Of a DNA stretch of 64,000 nt, positions 50,352 through 59,391 are shown in pieces. The stretch spans positions 31,785-95,784 of the forward strand of contig CAMEHU010000001.1 in assembly GCA_945917765.1 (NCBI GenBank), in the 5' to 3' direction. A model generated the notes under the pieces. The model made no database searches. It was not told the origin of the DNA and was given only the letters and a program-made list of their open reading frames with translations. Both the position numbers and the translations under genes were made by a program. How positions within the stretch are numbered: position 1 is the first letter of the stretch; each line of letters starts with the position of its first letter. Source of the stretch: an uncultured Lachnospiraceae bacterium (GTDB lineage Bacteria; Bacillota; Clostridia; TANB77; CAG-508).

Positions 50352-51044
50352 TTATCTACTCCTTTCATCTTTTTTCTTAGAATAATTAAAATTAAGTTCA
50401 ACACTCATAATATTATCTCTAATGGTTCCATCATTAAACTTTATAGTATATCTGTCTGAATAGATATCCTTTCCTTTTTGAAAGTCTATTACATCAACTA
50501 TTTCTCCGTTATGTTTCATATCACTTTCCATTTTTGTTCTAAATAAAGCCTTATCACTTTCTTTTATGTCTGATAGGCTATTATCATTTTGTTCTTGATA
50601 AAACTTCATAATATCTGGCACATCATTATTCATTATTTTGCTTAATTTTTCTTTCGTAATATTATTATCTACGCAATATTTTAAGTATTTTTGAACACCT
50701 TTTATATTTTCAATATCTTCTGGATAAAATTCATCAATGGTACTCCATAACCCATAATTGACATCATTAGTTATAAAACCTATTTCATATCCATTTTGCA
50801 ATTCTTTGAAAAAATATTCATCCAAATTGAAATCCCAATCTGGAACATTCGTATATCCTTTAGGATAATTTTTAGTATACGGTGCAAATAAAATTATCTC
50901 ATCAACACCATTACTTGCTAAAACATAACTTTCATTTGTTTTAGGGTTATATAAAATAAAATCAATTGTCTTATCTTTATTTTCTATGTTTTCTGTCAAA
51001 TAAGATTCTATGCTTGTCTTTATTTTATTTATTATTTTTTCCAT
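50352..51044 (-). CDS. Hypothetical ICE protein (230 aa)
   Basis: An acidic soluble protein inserted between PrgI and VirB6, where such elements often have extra genes. It has an N-terminal alpha/beta half with YNPKTNESYVLASNGVDEII and VPDWDFNLDEYFFKELQNGYE. The C-terminal segment EIVDVIDFQKGKDIYSDRYT plus IKFNDGTIRDNIMSVEL resembles the small beta modules (DUF4314/LPD-type) of conjugative elements. No catalytic motif seen; function unknown. Confidence 0.65.
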   Translation of the reverse strand: MEKIINKIKTSIESYLTENIENKDKTIDFILYNPKTNESYVLASNGVDEIILFAPYTKNYPKGYTNVPDWDFNLDEYFFKELQNGYEIGFITNDVNYGLWSTIDEFYPEDIENIKGVQKYLKYCVDNNITKEKLSKIMNNDVPDIMKFYQEQNDNSLSDIKESDKALFRTKMESDMKHNGEIVDVIDFQKGKDIYSDRYTIKFNDGTIRDNIMSVELNFNYSKKKDERSR

Positions 51045-51046
51045 AA

Positions 51047-51358
51047 CTATCTTCCTCTTTCATTAATTTTATTTTTCTTATTTTCAAGTAAATCAGCAAT
51101 TTTATCTACTTGAACATTATCATTCACAAAAGTATTGTAATCAATAAAGTCATTAGGATACTTATCTCCTAACTCTATTTTTTTGTTAGTTATCATTGTT
51201 CCTATTCTATTTACAATAACATGTTTTTCAATACTCGCAATATCTCGCCCATCATCACTATCTCTCAAATCATAACAATATAATCCTAATTCTTCTAATC
51301 TTTGTTTTGATTCATTTGACCTTATTCCAGAAACAATAAATTTAATTTTATTTTTCAA
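51047..51358 (-). CDS. Small ICE protein with LPD28-like domain
   Basis: A 103-residue protein with the pattern LEELGLYCYDLRDSDDGRDI then ASIEKHVIVNRIGTMITNKKI. This resembles the 'large polyvalent protein-associated domain 28' found as stand-alone small genes beside PrgI/VirB6 in clostridial elements. Role unknown. It is coupled to the 230-residue gene by a 2-bp gap, and an AGGAGGTGT site precedes the start. Confidence 0.65.
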   Translation of the reverse strand: MKNKIKFIVSGIRSNESKQRLEELGLYCYDLRDSDDGRDIASIEKHVIVNRIGTMITNKKIELGDKYPNDFIDYNTFVNDNVQVDKIADLLENKKNKINERGR

Positions 51359-51369
51359 ACTAACACCTC

Positions 51370-52206
51370 CTATAGTCCCATCATTTCTCTTACTACTCTA
51401 TCTGATAATTTAATTGTTCCTACTAAAACAAGCATATTAAATATCAGTTCTCCAATATATTTCCATACTTGCGTAACTGCTGCTGCATTTGTATCAACAA
51501 CTGGTGGACTTGAAGCAAATAATGAAAAAATTATACATGCCAAAACAATTATTGCTCCTTCCATGCATACAGCACAGTATGATTTTATGAAACTTTTTCC
51601 TACTTGTTGTGTTGGCTCTCCAGCAAAAGTTGATAAAGGTATTGGAGCAATGGCAGTATATAAATATAATTTAAAAAATCTACCATAAACAGTCATAATC
51701 ATAATGAATGATAAAACCGTTATAAGTAGTCCTCCTATCAGCGTCACAGCCCATAAAGGAATGGATTCGAAAAAGCCACACTTTTCAACTGCTGTTATAA
51801 TCTCTTGGGGCAATGTTGTAGAACTAACACTTCCAAAACCTGCTGCTTTCATAATCGTTGATATTATGCCTTGTACAATTTTAAATATAGATAATAATAA
51901 GTCCATTCCATAAGTTACTACAATTTTTGCAATTGCAAATCTAATAAATAACTTCAAAGCGTGTTCTGGCTTTTTTACTTCTGTAAGTGATCCACAAGTT
52001 TTCATTACTCCCACTACAAAAAATAAAACTAATAGAGCTAATCCAACTGCTTGAACTGCACCATATATATTTTGTATTACTGTCCATATTGTTCCACCTT
52101 TAAAGGTTTCTGGTGTTTGCGTTACTAATTGCCATATTTCTCCCAATTTAGAGTTCCAAGTTTCTAGTGCATTTTGTAAATTTTGCACTACCCAATTATC
52201 ACTCAA
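51370..52206 (-). CDS. VirB6/TrbL-like conjugal transfer membrane protein (CD1112 type)
   Basis: A 278-residue channel protein from TTG 52206, placed 8 bp after AGGAGG (a GTG nine bases earlier overlaps that site). About five to six membrane helices, with WTVIQNIYGAVQAVGLALLV, then VFFVVGVMKT-like helix and ARFAIAK-type segments, and YTAIAPIPLSTFAGEP near residue 190, which is typical for CD1112-family VirB6 proteins. Forms the inner-membrane part of the T4SS. Confidence 0.92.
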   Translation of the reverse strand: MSDNWVVQNLQNALETWNSKLGEIWQLVTQTPETFKGGTIWTVIQNIYGAVQAVGLALLVLFFVVGVMKTCGSLTEVKKPEHALKLFIRFAIAKIVVTYGMDLLLSIFKIVQGIISTIMKAAGFGSVSSTTLPQEIITAVEKCGFFESIPLWAVTLIGGLLITVLSFIMIMTVYGRFFKLYLYTAIAPIPLSTFAGEPTQQVGKSFIKSYCAVCMEGAIIVLACIIFSLFASSPPVVDTNAAAVTQVWKYIGELIFNMLVLVGTIKLSDRVVREMMGL

Positions 52207-52264
52207 TATTAACACCTCCTAAAAATAGTTAGAGGCAAGTAGTACTTGCCTCTCATTCAATAAC

Positions 52265-52597
52265 TTAACCTGTAATCATATTTAAAATTTCTTTGGCAAA
52301 AGTTATAATTATACCACCTGCTACTGTCAAAAAACCATTTGCTCTTTGACTAGGGTCATGACTTTTTAATGAAAGACCAACTTGAACTATACCAAAACCA
52401 AGTAAAATCATTCCTATTGCTCTAATTAATCCAAAGATAAAATTAGACAAATTATTAACTACAGCCATTGGATCATCTGCAGCAAGTACTGTTAAACTTG
52501 TTCCAAACGTCAAAGTAAAAAGACTTATACCTAGTGCATAAGCCTTAAACATCTTTCTTCCCTTATCACTCATTTTTAATTTGTTTTTCTTTTCCAT
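52265..52597 (-). CDS. Maff2 family mobile element protein
   Basis: A 110-residue membrane protein from ATG 52597 with GGAGAA upstream; a longer frame to 52657 runs into the VirD4 gene and is unlikely. It has a first helix near residues 18-40 ending in a signal-peptide-like VLAAD, then LSNFIFGLIRAIGMILLGFGIV and GFLTVAGGIIITFAKEIL as two further helices. This is the small pilin/VirB2-like protein always found between VirD4 and VirB6 in this family. Confidence 0.92.
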   Translation of the reverse strand: MEKKNKLKMSDKGRKMFKAYALGISLFTLTFGTSLTVLAADDPMAVVNNLSNFIFGLIRAIGMILLGFGIVQVGLSLKSHDPSQRANGFLTVAGGIIITFAKEILNMITG

Positions 52598-52601
52598 ATA
52601 T

Positions 52602-54401
52602 TTATTCTCCTTCTTTTTTAAAGTAATCTTCAATTTCTTCTGAAGATAACAATTCATATTCGTCTGCTATATCTTCAACTTCTGTAAAATCATACGCATT
52701 TATATTCTCATCAAAACTTATTGAAGCAATAGCATTTTCTGTGCCTCCATATGAATAAGGCTTTTCTTTTCCATCAGTTGTATATATAACATTAGGATGT
52801 TTTAAAATATCATATTTAAAATCCATTATAGGACGTTCTCCTCTGATAAATAATAAAGCATACTTATTGTCTAGTAATCTTACTTCGTCTGGAGTCATTA
52901 ATTCTCTACCACTTATTTGATAATTAGTAGAATAATTTCCACTTCTACCACTACTTTTTCCATAAGTATTTGTATCTATTGTTTCTTTACCTAATAATTC
53001 TGAAACATATTTATGAGTTGATTGTTCATTACCACCTAAGTATAAAAACTCATCACAATTTCCAACTATGCTTTCCCATTGTTTTTCAAACAGGGCTTTT
53101 AACTGAGCTAAGTTTTGTAAAATTATAGATACCGAAACTTCTCTACTTCTCATAACAGATAAAATCTTGTCAAAGTCATCTGGCAGACTTACATTTGCAA
53201 ATTCATCCATAACAAAATGAACGTGTACTGGTAAACTACCACCATATTTATGATCTGCTAAAAGAAAAAGTTGTTGAAACAATTGAGTATATAAAATACT
53301 TACTAAAAAATTAAAACTTGTATCATTATCTGGAATTAATGCAAATAATGCCACTTTCTTTTCGCCTAATGATGGTAAATCTAATTCGTCTGTTATAGTT
53401 AATGAAGCCAAACTCTCTAAATTAAATTTTTCAAGTCTTGACGCTAAAGTTATTTGAATCGATTTAAGCGTTTTTGCACTCCCACTATGATAGTCTCTAT
53501 AATATTTCAATGCTATATGTTCTGAGTTTTTACTTTCTAATCTATTAAATAAAACATCTAGTGGACTTATATAAGTATCATCATCTTCATGAACTTCTCC
53601 AGCTCTTAATAATTCCATAACCATTGGAAAATTTTGTTCTTCTTCTGGTGCTTCATATTTAAGATAAAATACTAAAGCTAATAAAAGCATTGACGCTGCA
53701 GTATCCCAAAAAGGATCATTTGAAGATGAACCTTTTGGAGTAGTTGCTTTAAATAAATTTGTTACCAATTTTTGAACATCATTATCGCTTTTTAAATATA
53801 CAAATGGATTATAGCAATGACTTTTTTCCATATTAATTAAATCTAATATTTTAACTTCATATCCTTGTTTTTCTAGTAAATATCCTAAATCTCTTACAAT
53901 TTCTCCTTTTGGGTCAAGAATTACAAAAGAAGTATTTGATTGCATTATATTTGGTTTACAATAAAACCTCGTTTTACCTGCACCACTACCTCCACATACT
54001 AAAACATTTAGATTTCTTCTATGTTTTTTTCCATTAAGTCCTAATGACACATTTTGAGTTAATATTTTATTATTCGAAATAGGTTTTTGCTCATATTTTT
54101 TGTTTATTACATTTGCAATACCCCATTTTGCACTTCCATGTTCTTCTCTCCTACGGTAATTTTTCTTTGAAGATATATAAATTCCAATTCCCATTAAATA
54201 GCATAAAATCATAGTAAAAACTACTTTTAAACTATTGTTGCACCAATAAATAGAAAAAGGGCTCTCCATTAAGTTTGGAAAGTCCTTTATTATTTGTGGT
54301 AAACCTCCACTAAGTGAAGGGGCAATTAGTAATGATATCCATATTGTAGGAATTAAGCCTAAAAAGTAAACCCACTTCGGTATATTATCTCTATTATTCA
54401 T
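52602..54401 (-). CDS. VirD4/TraG type IV coupling protein
   Basis: A 599-residue AAA+ ATPase that brings the relaxase-DNA complex to the channel. Two N-terminal membrane helices (about 9-29 and 55-77), Walker A CGGSGAGKTRF (136-146), SFVILDPKGE, Walker B VHFVMDEFANV (about 374-384) and the SREVSVSIILQNLAQLK motif. Starts right at the stop of the 62-residue gene and ends 4 bp before Maff2. A full-length intact coupling protein. Confidence 0.96.
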   Translation of the reverse strand: MNNRDNIPKWVYFLGLIPTIWISLLIAPSLSGGLPQIIKDFPNLMESPFSIYWCNNSLKVVFTMILCYLMGIGIYISSKKNYRRREEHGSAKWGIANVINKKYEQKPISNNKILTQNVSLGLNGKKHRRNLNVLVCGGSGAGKTRFYCKPNIMQSNTSFVILDPKGEIVRDLGYLLEKQGYEVKILDLINMEKSHCYNPFVYLKSDNDVQKLVTNLFKATTPKGSSSNDPFWDTAASMLLLALVFYLKYEAPEEEQNFPMVMELLRAGEVHEDDDTYISPLDVLFNRLESKNSEHIALKYYRDYHSGSAKTLKSIQITLASRLEKFNLESLASLTITDELDLPSLGEKKVALFALIPDNDTSFNFLVSILYTQLFQQLFLLADHKYGGSLPVHVHFVMDEFANVSLPDDFDKILSVMRSREVSVSIILQNLAQLKALFEKQWESIVGNCDEFLYLGGNEQSTHKYVSELLGKETIDTNTYGKSSGRSGNYSTNYQISGRELMTPDEVRLLDNKYALLFIRGERPIMDFKYDILKHPNVIYTTDGKEKPYSYGGTENAIASISFDENINAYDFTEVEDIADEYELLSSEEIEDYFKKEGE

Positions 54402-54589
54402 TATCTACATTCAAATATCCTTAAATGTCTTTTTTTAAATGGGGTATCAATTACACGAGTTAAAACTTCATCAATAAATGTCGTATCTTCGTTTAATGCA
54501 ATTCTATTATTACGCATTTCATTTAAGGCATTTACAATAAGTCCTACTTCATACCTGTCAAAGGCTAGTATTTTTACTTCCTCTTTCAC
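54401..54589 (-). CDS. Small hypothetical ICE protein (62 aa)
   Basis: Helical protein with the sequence FDRYEVGLIVNALNEMRN followed by DTTFIDEVLTRVIDTPFKKR. The N-terminal pattern (x-L-D-x2-E-x2-LI/V-x-ALNxxRN) is common in small proteins upstream of TraG in clostridial elements. Its stop overlaps the VirD4 start by one base. GAGG site upstream. Function unknown. Confidence 0.65.
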   Translation of the reverse strand: MKEEVKILAFDRYEVGLIVNALNEMRNNRIALNEDTTFIDEVLTRVIDTPFKKRHLRIFECR

Positions 54590-54600
54590 TTAAAAACCTC

Positions 54601-55485
54601 CTATCTTTCTAAATCATTTATTTTTGCTTTTTTAGATATATTTTCAAAATGTTGGCTCATTCTCATATTTATATCTTCCATAGCACTTCTCATTGTTGCT
54701 AGTTCACTTCTAATTTCGTTAGAATTCATATTTTTTAAACTATCTGGTATAACATCAAAATTAAAAGTTGAAACATCAATGTTGTACTTCTTACATAACA
54801 TATAAGAAATACACTTACATTTAAAATTATCTAAACTTGGATTTTCTGTTTCTTCTAATGTTGCCCTTGCAAGTTCTTCTGATAATTCTTTAAATATGTT
54901 TTTGGTTTCACAACCTCTTTTGACATATAAAATATTATCTTGTTTATTCCACTTTGCTACTCTATCCATTTCTGGTATTTCATCAACAACTTTTATATTA
55001 ACAGGACAATCTTTTAAAAGAGCCGTTAGTTTGACCTTATCATCATAAGCATTAAATTTATTATTTTGAGTAAGTGTAGTTTGTGATACATCAAACATTT
55101 TCTTCGGATTATAATAAATTGCCTGTGTACCATTATTTCTTGTATATGATTCTCCTGGTTCTAAAACAATAATACTGCTTTCATTCTTTTTTATAAATGC
55201 TCCAGCTTCTTTCCAATCTGAAAATTCTTTTAATTGTGTAGCATTTGGCATTTGTGCAGTTATCAAAAGAGCATTACCTACAGAATATTTATTCATTCTG
55301 CTTTGAACATCTAAATATGTTTTGAATTTTTTAGAATCATTTACTATTTCTGTAGCAGTTTTTTCTATTAAATCAAAAGCAGATTTTCTTTCTTCTTGCT
55401 TTTTCTTAACCCATTCTGATTTATCAAATTTCTTAGTTTGATTATTAGCATTGGCTTCTGAAACAATATTATCAATATTATCCAT
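54601..55485 (-). CDS. ArdC-like ssDNA-binding domain protein
   Basis: A 294-residue protein whose first 150 residues match the ArdC N-terminal (DUF1738) ssDNA-binding domain: MNKYSVGNALLITAQMPNAT and FSDWKEAGAFIKKNESSIIV, then YYNPKKMFDVSQTT. The following region has the metallopeptidase-like position but no HExxH (KELSEELARA instead), so only DNA binding is expected. In ICEs such proteins protect incoming single strands. It is located between PcfB and VirD4. Confidence 0.85.
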   Translation of the reverse strand: MDNIDNIVSEANANNQTKKFDKSEWVKKKQEERKSAFDLIEKTATEIVNDSKKFKTYLDVQSRMNKYSVGNALLITAQMPNATQLKEFSDWKEAGAFIKKNESSIIVLEPGESYTRNNGTQAIYYNPKKMFDVSQTTLTQNNKFNAYDDKVKLTALLKDCPVNIKVVDEIPEMDRVAKWNKQDNILYVKRGCETKNIFKELSEELARATLEETENPSLDNFKCKCISYMLCKKYNIDVSTFNFDVIPDSLKNMNSNEIRSELATMRSAMEDINMRMSQHFENISKKAKINDLER

Positions 55486-55490
55486 GATAC

Positions 55491-56249
55491 TTACCCTCTT
55501 TCTTTTATTTTTTTCTTCTTATTTTTATGTTGTTTGTGTTTTATTTTATTAACTTTATTTTTTTCTTTTGAAATCTCAGATTTACCTAAATTAGTTTTAG
55601 CTTGTTCTTCTTTGATTTTCTTTATCTCTTCTCTAACACTAGGCTTTTGTAATTTAGTACCCAGATCTGATTTGTTTTTGCTCTTTGAGATAGGCTCTGA
55701 TAGAGGGTTTTTTTCCATCTTTGCCACTTGGGGGTTTAATGGTTCTTTTTCTTCTTTAACAAGTGGTTTAGTTAAAATATCATCTACAAGTTTTTCCTCT
55801 ATACTTTTAACAACAATATCATTTTCTTTGCTATCTTTTGATTTTCGAACATCATTTTTAATAGAGGCTGTATCTATCGTTGCAAATTTAAATCTTTCAA
55901 CTATACGATTAATTTTACTAGCGTCTTCTGCTCTCACCATTATATCCACTATTCCATCAACACTTTTTTCCTTACCTTTCAAAGCACAAAATAAAATACC
56001 ATATCTTTTTGCTTCTTGAGTAAATTTTTTAAAATCCTCTTCTTTAACTGTAAAAACTTTTAATTCTTTGCCACTTTTTATCATATTAGTTAGTCTGGTC
56101 TTTCCTTTTGTTTGACTATTATCTTTCATAATAGCATAAATAAGTGCTGCTACATTTTTCGCACCACTTCCTGTTATTCTTGTTGCAACTTCAAAACCTT
56201 GCAAACTCATTCTAACAATTGACTCAGCAGCATCACCTGATGTGTTCAT
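55491..56249 (-). CDS. PcfB family protein (DUF3801)
   Basis: A 252-residue protein. The N-terminal half is the PcfB/DUF3801 domain: SGDAAESIVRMSLQGFEV and GSGAKNVAALIYAI, then FKKFTQEAKRYGILFCALK. The C-terminal half is a Lys/Glu-rich disordered tail (KHKQHKNKKKKIKERG). PcfB accompanies the relaxase and coupling protein in relaxosome recognition. Its ATG lies inside the relaxase 3' end (17-bp overlap), so translation is coupled. Confidence 0.93.
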   Translation of the reverse strand: MNTSGDAAESIVRMSLQGFEVATRITGSGAKNVAALIYAIMKDNSQTKGKTRLTNMIKSGKELKVFTVKEEDFKKFTQEAKRYGILFCALKGKEKSVDGIVDIMVRAEDASKINRIVERFKFATIDTASIKNDVRKSKDSKENDIVVKSIEEKLVDDILTKPLVKEEKEPLNPQVAKMEKNPLSEPISKSKNKSDLGTKLQKPSVREEIKKIKEEQAKTNLGKSEISKEKNKVNKIKHKQHKNKKKKIKERG

Positions 56250-57582
56250 TGTTCTTATCCTCCTTTCCTTGTTCTTTTTCGGCTTGAGATAATTTTTCTT
56301 CTATCTCTTTACTTCTTTTAAGAATATCATCACATAAAATCACCTCCTCTCGTATTGGTTTTAATTCTTCATTTATTTTTTCTATTTGATTAGACAACAT
56401 TTTTTTCTCATCCAAATCATTTGACTTTTTGTGTTTGTACCAAAGTTTATATCTTTCATCAGTCAGCTCTTTTAATTTCTTTTCTTTTTCCTCTTTAAAG
56501 CAAAAAAACTGCTCATTAGTTTTTAAATCATAACTAACAAGCAGTTTTGCTTCATTTGATATTTTATCCATCTTCTTTATATCTGCACGAATCTCAGCAG
56601 ATATTCTTTGCCTCGGATACTTTATAGGAAATACTTTTAACAAATAGCAATAGTGCAAATATAAACCATAAAATCCTTTGTATTTTGGTTTGATATAATT
56701 CTTTTTATCTACTTCATATTTTGTATTACCAAAGACTTCAATAAAAGGTATTCTTGGTGCAAAAGTTGTTTCAATTCTTTCATTAATTTTTGCAATTGAA
56801 TACTCATCACCAAAATACCTTTCAATTCTTATATTTTTCTTATAACCTTTTCTTCTTATACTTATTTTGTTATATCTAACCATTACTTCATAATCCATAG
56901 CTTTCATTAAATTACAAAAATCTTTATAATCATAAGCCTGTTCTATTGCTCTATCCAAATCTTCTTTTGCTTTTGAATAATAATTATTTTTTTCGAAATC
57001 ACCTTTTTGATAATTAGCGTAATTGATTTTACTTCTTTTACATGATTTTTCTTTTAATTTAGATAAGCCATATTCTTCACAAATCGAGTCTGATATTTTG
57101 CGTAATTCTGCATAAGTTTCTCTTTTATCATAATATCTTTTTCCATCAACAAAAGAAACCGAATTAATAACAAAGTGATTATGATAATGTTTTGTATTTA
57201 AATGAGTAGAAACAACTACTTCAAACCTATCTCCCCACATTTCTTCTGCTAATTTAATACCAATTTCATGGGCTAGTTCTGGAGTAACTTCCCCTTCTTT
57301 AAAAGATTGAAAAGCATGAAATCCTAAAATACCTTTTGTTTTATGAAATCTTTCTTTTGTAATTAGCATTTCCTCCAATGCTCTATCACTACTACAATTT
57401 ATTCCTGTAACATAAAATTGTTTTTCTGTTTTATAATCTGCCTCAACATATTCTATTACATTATGAAGATTACAATATGGTTCTTTCGAATACTCCATGT
57501 TATTTGTTTTTTCTATATTCGTTGTATATTTTAGAACATTGTCTAATCTTGATCCGATTTTCCAAATTCCTGTAGTTGCCAT
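56233..57582 (-). CDS. Relaxase (MOBP-type mobilisation nuclease)
   Basis: A 449-residue nickase that cuts oriT and pilots the strand. It has an N-terminal IWKIGSRLDNVLKYTTN, the region FYVTGINCSSDRALEEM, and GILGFHAFQSFKEGEV. The three-His metal site is HLNTKHYHNHF (127-137), and a Tyr near the N-terminus (about 19 or 57) could be catalytic. The C-terminal third is a Lys/Glu coiled coil. Normally mobC directly precedes it; here a PIN gene is placed between them. Confidence 0.93.
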   Translation of the reverse strand: MATTGIWKIGSRLDNVLKYTTNIEKTNNMEYSKEPYCNLHNVIEYVEADYKTEKQFYVTGINCSSDRALEEMLITKERFHKTKGILGFHAFQSFKEGEVTPELAHEIGIKLAEEMWGDRFEVVVSTHLNTKHYHNHFVINSVSFVDGKRYYDKRETYAELRKISDSICEEYGLSKLKEKSCKRSKINYANYQKGDFEKNNYYSKAKEDLDRAIEQAYDYKDFCNLMKAMDYEVMVRYNKISIRRKGYKKNIRIERYFGDEYSIAKINERIETTFAPRIPFIEVFGNTKYEVDKKNYIKPKYKGFYGLYLHYCYLLKVFPIKYPRQRISAEIRADIKKMDKISNEAKLLVSYDLKTNEQFFCFKEEKEKKLKELTDERYKLWYKHKKSNDLDEKKMLSNQIEKINEELKPIREEVILCDDILKRSKEIEEKLSQAEKEQGKEDKNNEHIR

Positions 57583-57597
57583 TTAAAGCTCCTTTCA

Positions 57598-57632
57598 ATA
57601 AAAAAAGAGCAAATCATTTGAGATTCACTCTA
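57598..57632 (-). terminator. Terminator of the PIN gene
   Basis: GAGTGAATC / GATTTGCTC (with G-U pairs), 6-nt loop, then T7 on the minus strand. It lies between the PIN gene stop and the relaxase start. Confidence 0.7.
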
Positions 57633-57665
57633 CATATTAAACAAAATTCAATGTTTTTATTATAA

Positions 57666-58667
57666 CTAATATTCTATATCATCCATGCAATTCAAATATT
57701 CATCCATATTGATATTATTTTTTTCTATTATTTCATAATCATATATACCAGCATTATTTTCATTAAAATAACACGAAACAAACATTGTTTGCCTTTTTAA
57801 ATTTAATTTATCCGTTGTTTTGTAATATTCAAACAAATATCCTTTTTCATAATTACTATAATGTGACATTTGCGAATCTAATACAATTATTTCTCCTACC
57901 ATATCAATATCATACCTAATATAAACATCATACCTATTATTTTCAATACCAATTATTTCAATATTCGTAATATCGGCATTTTCTAAAGTAACATCTATTG
58001 TATCATTTTCTGATATTTCATTAATATTATAATTATTTTGATTTTCTAATATTTTAGTTCCAATTATATATTTTTTTATTGTTTTCAAAATTTCTGTATC
58101 ATACAAAAGATATAATTTAAGTACATCTCCTAAATTATCATAAATATTATACTTTAAATATTCTTTAGCAGCTTTGTTAAATCCCTTATCAAAAGAAATA
58201 ACATTAACAACTTCATATTTTTGTTTTTCAAAATAGTTTTCTATAGAAGAGATAATCATTGCATCTGGAAATTCTTCTTTTTTTCTTTCTTCAAACGGAT
58301 ATTTTTCTTGAAAATACCATTCGTTTACTTTCTTTAAATTTGTAAACTCATTACAATCAATAATTATTATTTTATTTTCTTCAATAAAATCGTTTATTTC
58401 TTTCAAATTCTTTTTGTAATAATATTCTAAAGCATTTTGAGGAATATAATCTTTAATATATCTTGTTTTCATTTGAGATAATTCTTCTTTAATGTGCTTT
58501 TTTATATGAACTTTTATTTCTTCTAAAACAATGCTTGGCATAAATAAGTCAATATTATCATAACTCGCCAAAGTATTTATTGCATAACTTAACACACTAT
58601 TTCTAAAATTATAGTGATCTGTGCTTCCAAAAACATTTGTATCAAAAATAATTGCAATCTTTTCCAT
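57666..58667 (-). CDS. PIN domain ribonuclease-like protein (DUF4935 type)
   Basis: A 333-residue protein from ATG 58667 (AGGTGA 5 bp upstream). The PIN acidic residues are complete: Asp in IAIIFDTNVFG, Glu in PSIVLEEIKVH, Asp in FPDAMIISSI and Asp in VISFDKGFNK. The first 200 residues form the PIN domain, and the last 130 form a beta-rich domain with DVTLENADITNIEIIG and YDVYIRYDIDMVGEII. It is not part of the usual transfer set and splits mobC from the relaxase, with its own terminator. It is a probable cargo gene (defence, toxin or RNA processing). Proteins with this PIN plus beta-domain plan occur near defence genes, but the role here is unproven. Confidence 0.82.
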   Translation of the reverse strand: MEKIAIIFDTNVFGSTDHYNFRNSVLSYAINTLASYDNIDLFMPSIVLEEIKVHIKKHIKEELSQMKTRYIKDYIPQNALEYYYKKNLKEINDFIEENKIIIIDCNEFTNLKKVNEWYFQEKYPFEERKKEEFPDAMIISSIENYFEKQKYEVVNVISFDKGFNKAAKEYLKYNIYDNLGDVLKLYLLYDTEILKTIKKYIIGTKILENQNNYNINEISENDTIDVTLENADITNIEIIGIENNRYDVYIRYDIDMVGEIIVLDSQMSHYSNYEKGYLFEYYKTTDKLNLKRQTMFVSCYFNENNAGIYDYEIIEKNNINMDEYLNCMDDIEY

Positions 58668-58842
58668 TTCAATCACCTATATTATATATTTTTTTATATA
58701 AAAAAACAGTCTTATATTAACGACTATTTTCTTAACTATCTATTCATCAGCATGATAAACAGAACAGTAAAATGGTTTAATATAATGCGTATCTCACATT
58801 ACAGATATATACTATCATAATTTTAGAATATTTTCTATAGTT

Positions 58843-59169
58843 TTACTCTTTTTTTGGCAATAAATATTCTTTTTTTAGTTCAATTATTAAATCATTTAAT
58901 ACATCAAATTGTTTCTTGCAAGTAAGTTCATCTAGTCTTCCTGTATCATTTGCTATTCTTGCAATTTGATTAATATTATTTCCAACGGCTCTTATTTGTT
59001 TTATTGCGTCATAAAAATCTCTTGGTGGTTTTTCTCTTGGCTCATATCCTATTGCTCTACTTCTTATATAATCTGATAAATTCAAGCCAACTTTTTCTGC
59101 ACGAAATTTAATTTCTTTATATTCTTCATAAGTGGTACGAAACACGATTTGTTTTTCTCTAACTCGCAT
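58843..59169 (-). CDS. mobC: MobC-like relaxosome protein (ribbon-helix-helix)
   Basis: A 108-residue accessory DNA-binding protein that helps the relaxase open oriT. The RHH start REKQIVFRTTYEEYKEIKF, LNLSDYIRSRAIG and the MobC signature AVGNNINQIARIANDTGR are all present. Start ATG follows AAGGAGATATGAGTA. 175 bp of AT-rich DNA without a clear gene separate it from the PIN gene. Confidence 0.94.
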   Translation of the reverse strand: MRVREKQIVFRTTYEEYKEIKFRAEKVGLNLSDYIRSRAIGYEPREKPPRDFYDAIKQIRAVGNNINQIARIANDTGRLDELTCKKQFDVLNDLIIELKKEYLLPKKE

Positions 59170-59182
59170 TACTCATATCTCC

Positions 59183-59293
59183 TTATTTATTAATTATCTT
59201 TTTTAATTCTTTAATTTTTTGATATTGCAAAAAGTTTGATACAGATAATCCACCTATCATTAAACCTAATGCAAAAAATAATAATTCACTCAT
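59183..59293 (-). CDS. 36-residue single-pass membrane peptide
   Basis: Frame from ATG 59293 to TAA 59183. Membrane helix MSELLFFALGLMIGGLSVSN, then a basic tail (YQKIKELKKIINK). GAGGT precedes the ATG at about 10 bp. It lies between the XRE gene and mobC, resembling tiny DUF3789-like peptides of these elements. Function unknown. Confidence 0.65.
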   Translation of the reverse strand: MSELLFFALGLMIGGLSVSNFLQYQKIKELKKIINK

Positions 59294-59330
59294 TCTAATT
59301 AATACCTCTCTTTCTTTTATGGGGATTGGG

Positions 59331-59382
59331 GTCTAGCCCCACATTGGAATTTGTGGCTATACAAATTCAGTGCTGGCTAGAC
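59331..59382. repeat. Nested inverted repeat upstream of mobC, candidate oriT or operator
   Basis: Outer arms GTCTAGCC (59331-59338) and GGCTAGAC (59375-59382), inner arms GAATTTGT (59347-59354) and ACAAATTC (59361-59368), with CAC/GTG pairs between. More GC-rich than its surroundings. It lies between the XRE gene and the relaxosome genes, where oriT is common, but it could also be a terminator of the XRE operon. Confidence 0.55.
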
Positions 59383-59391
59383 AATTAAATA

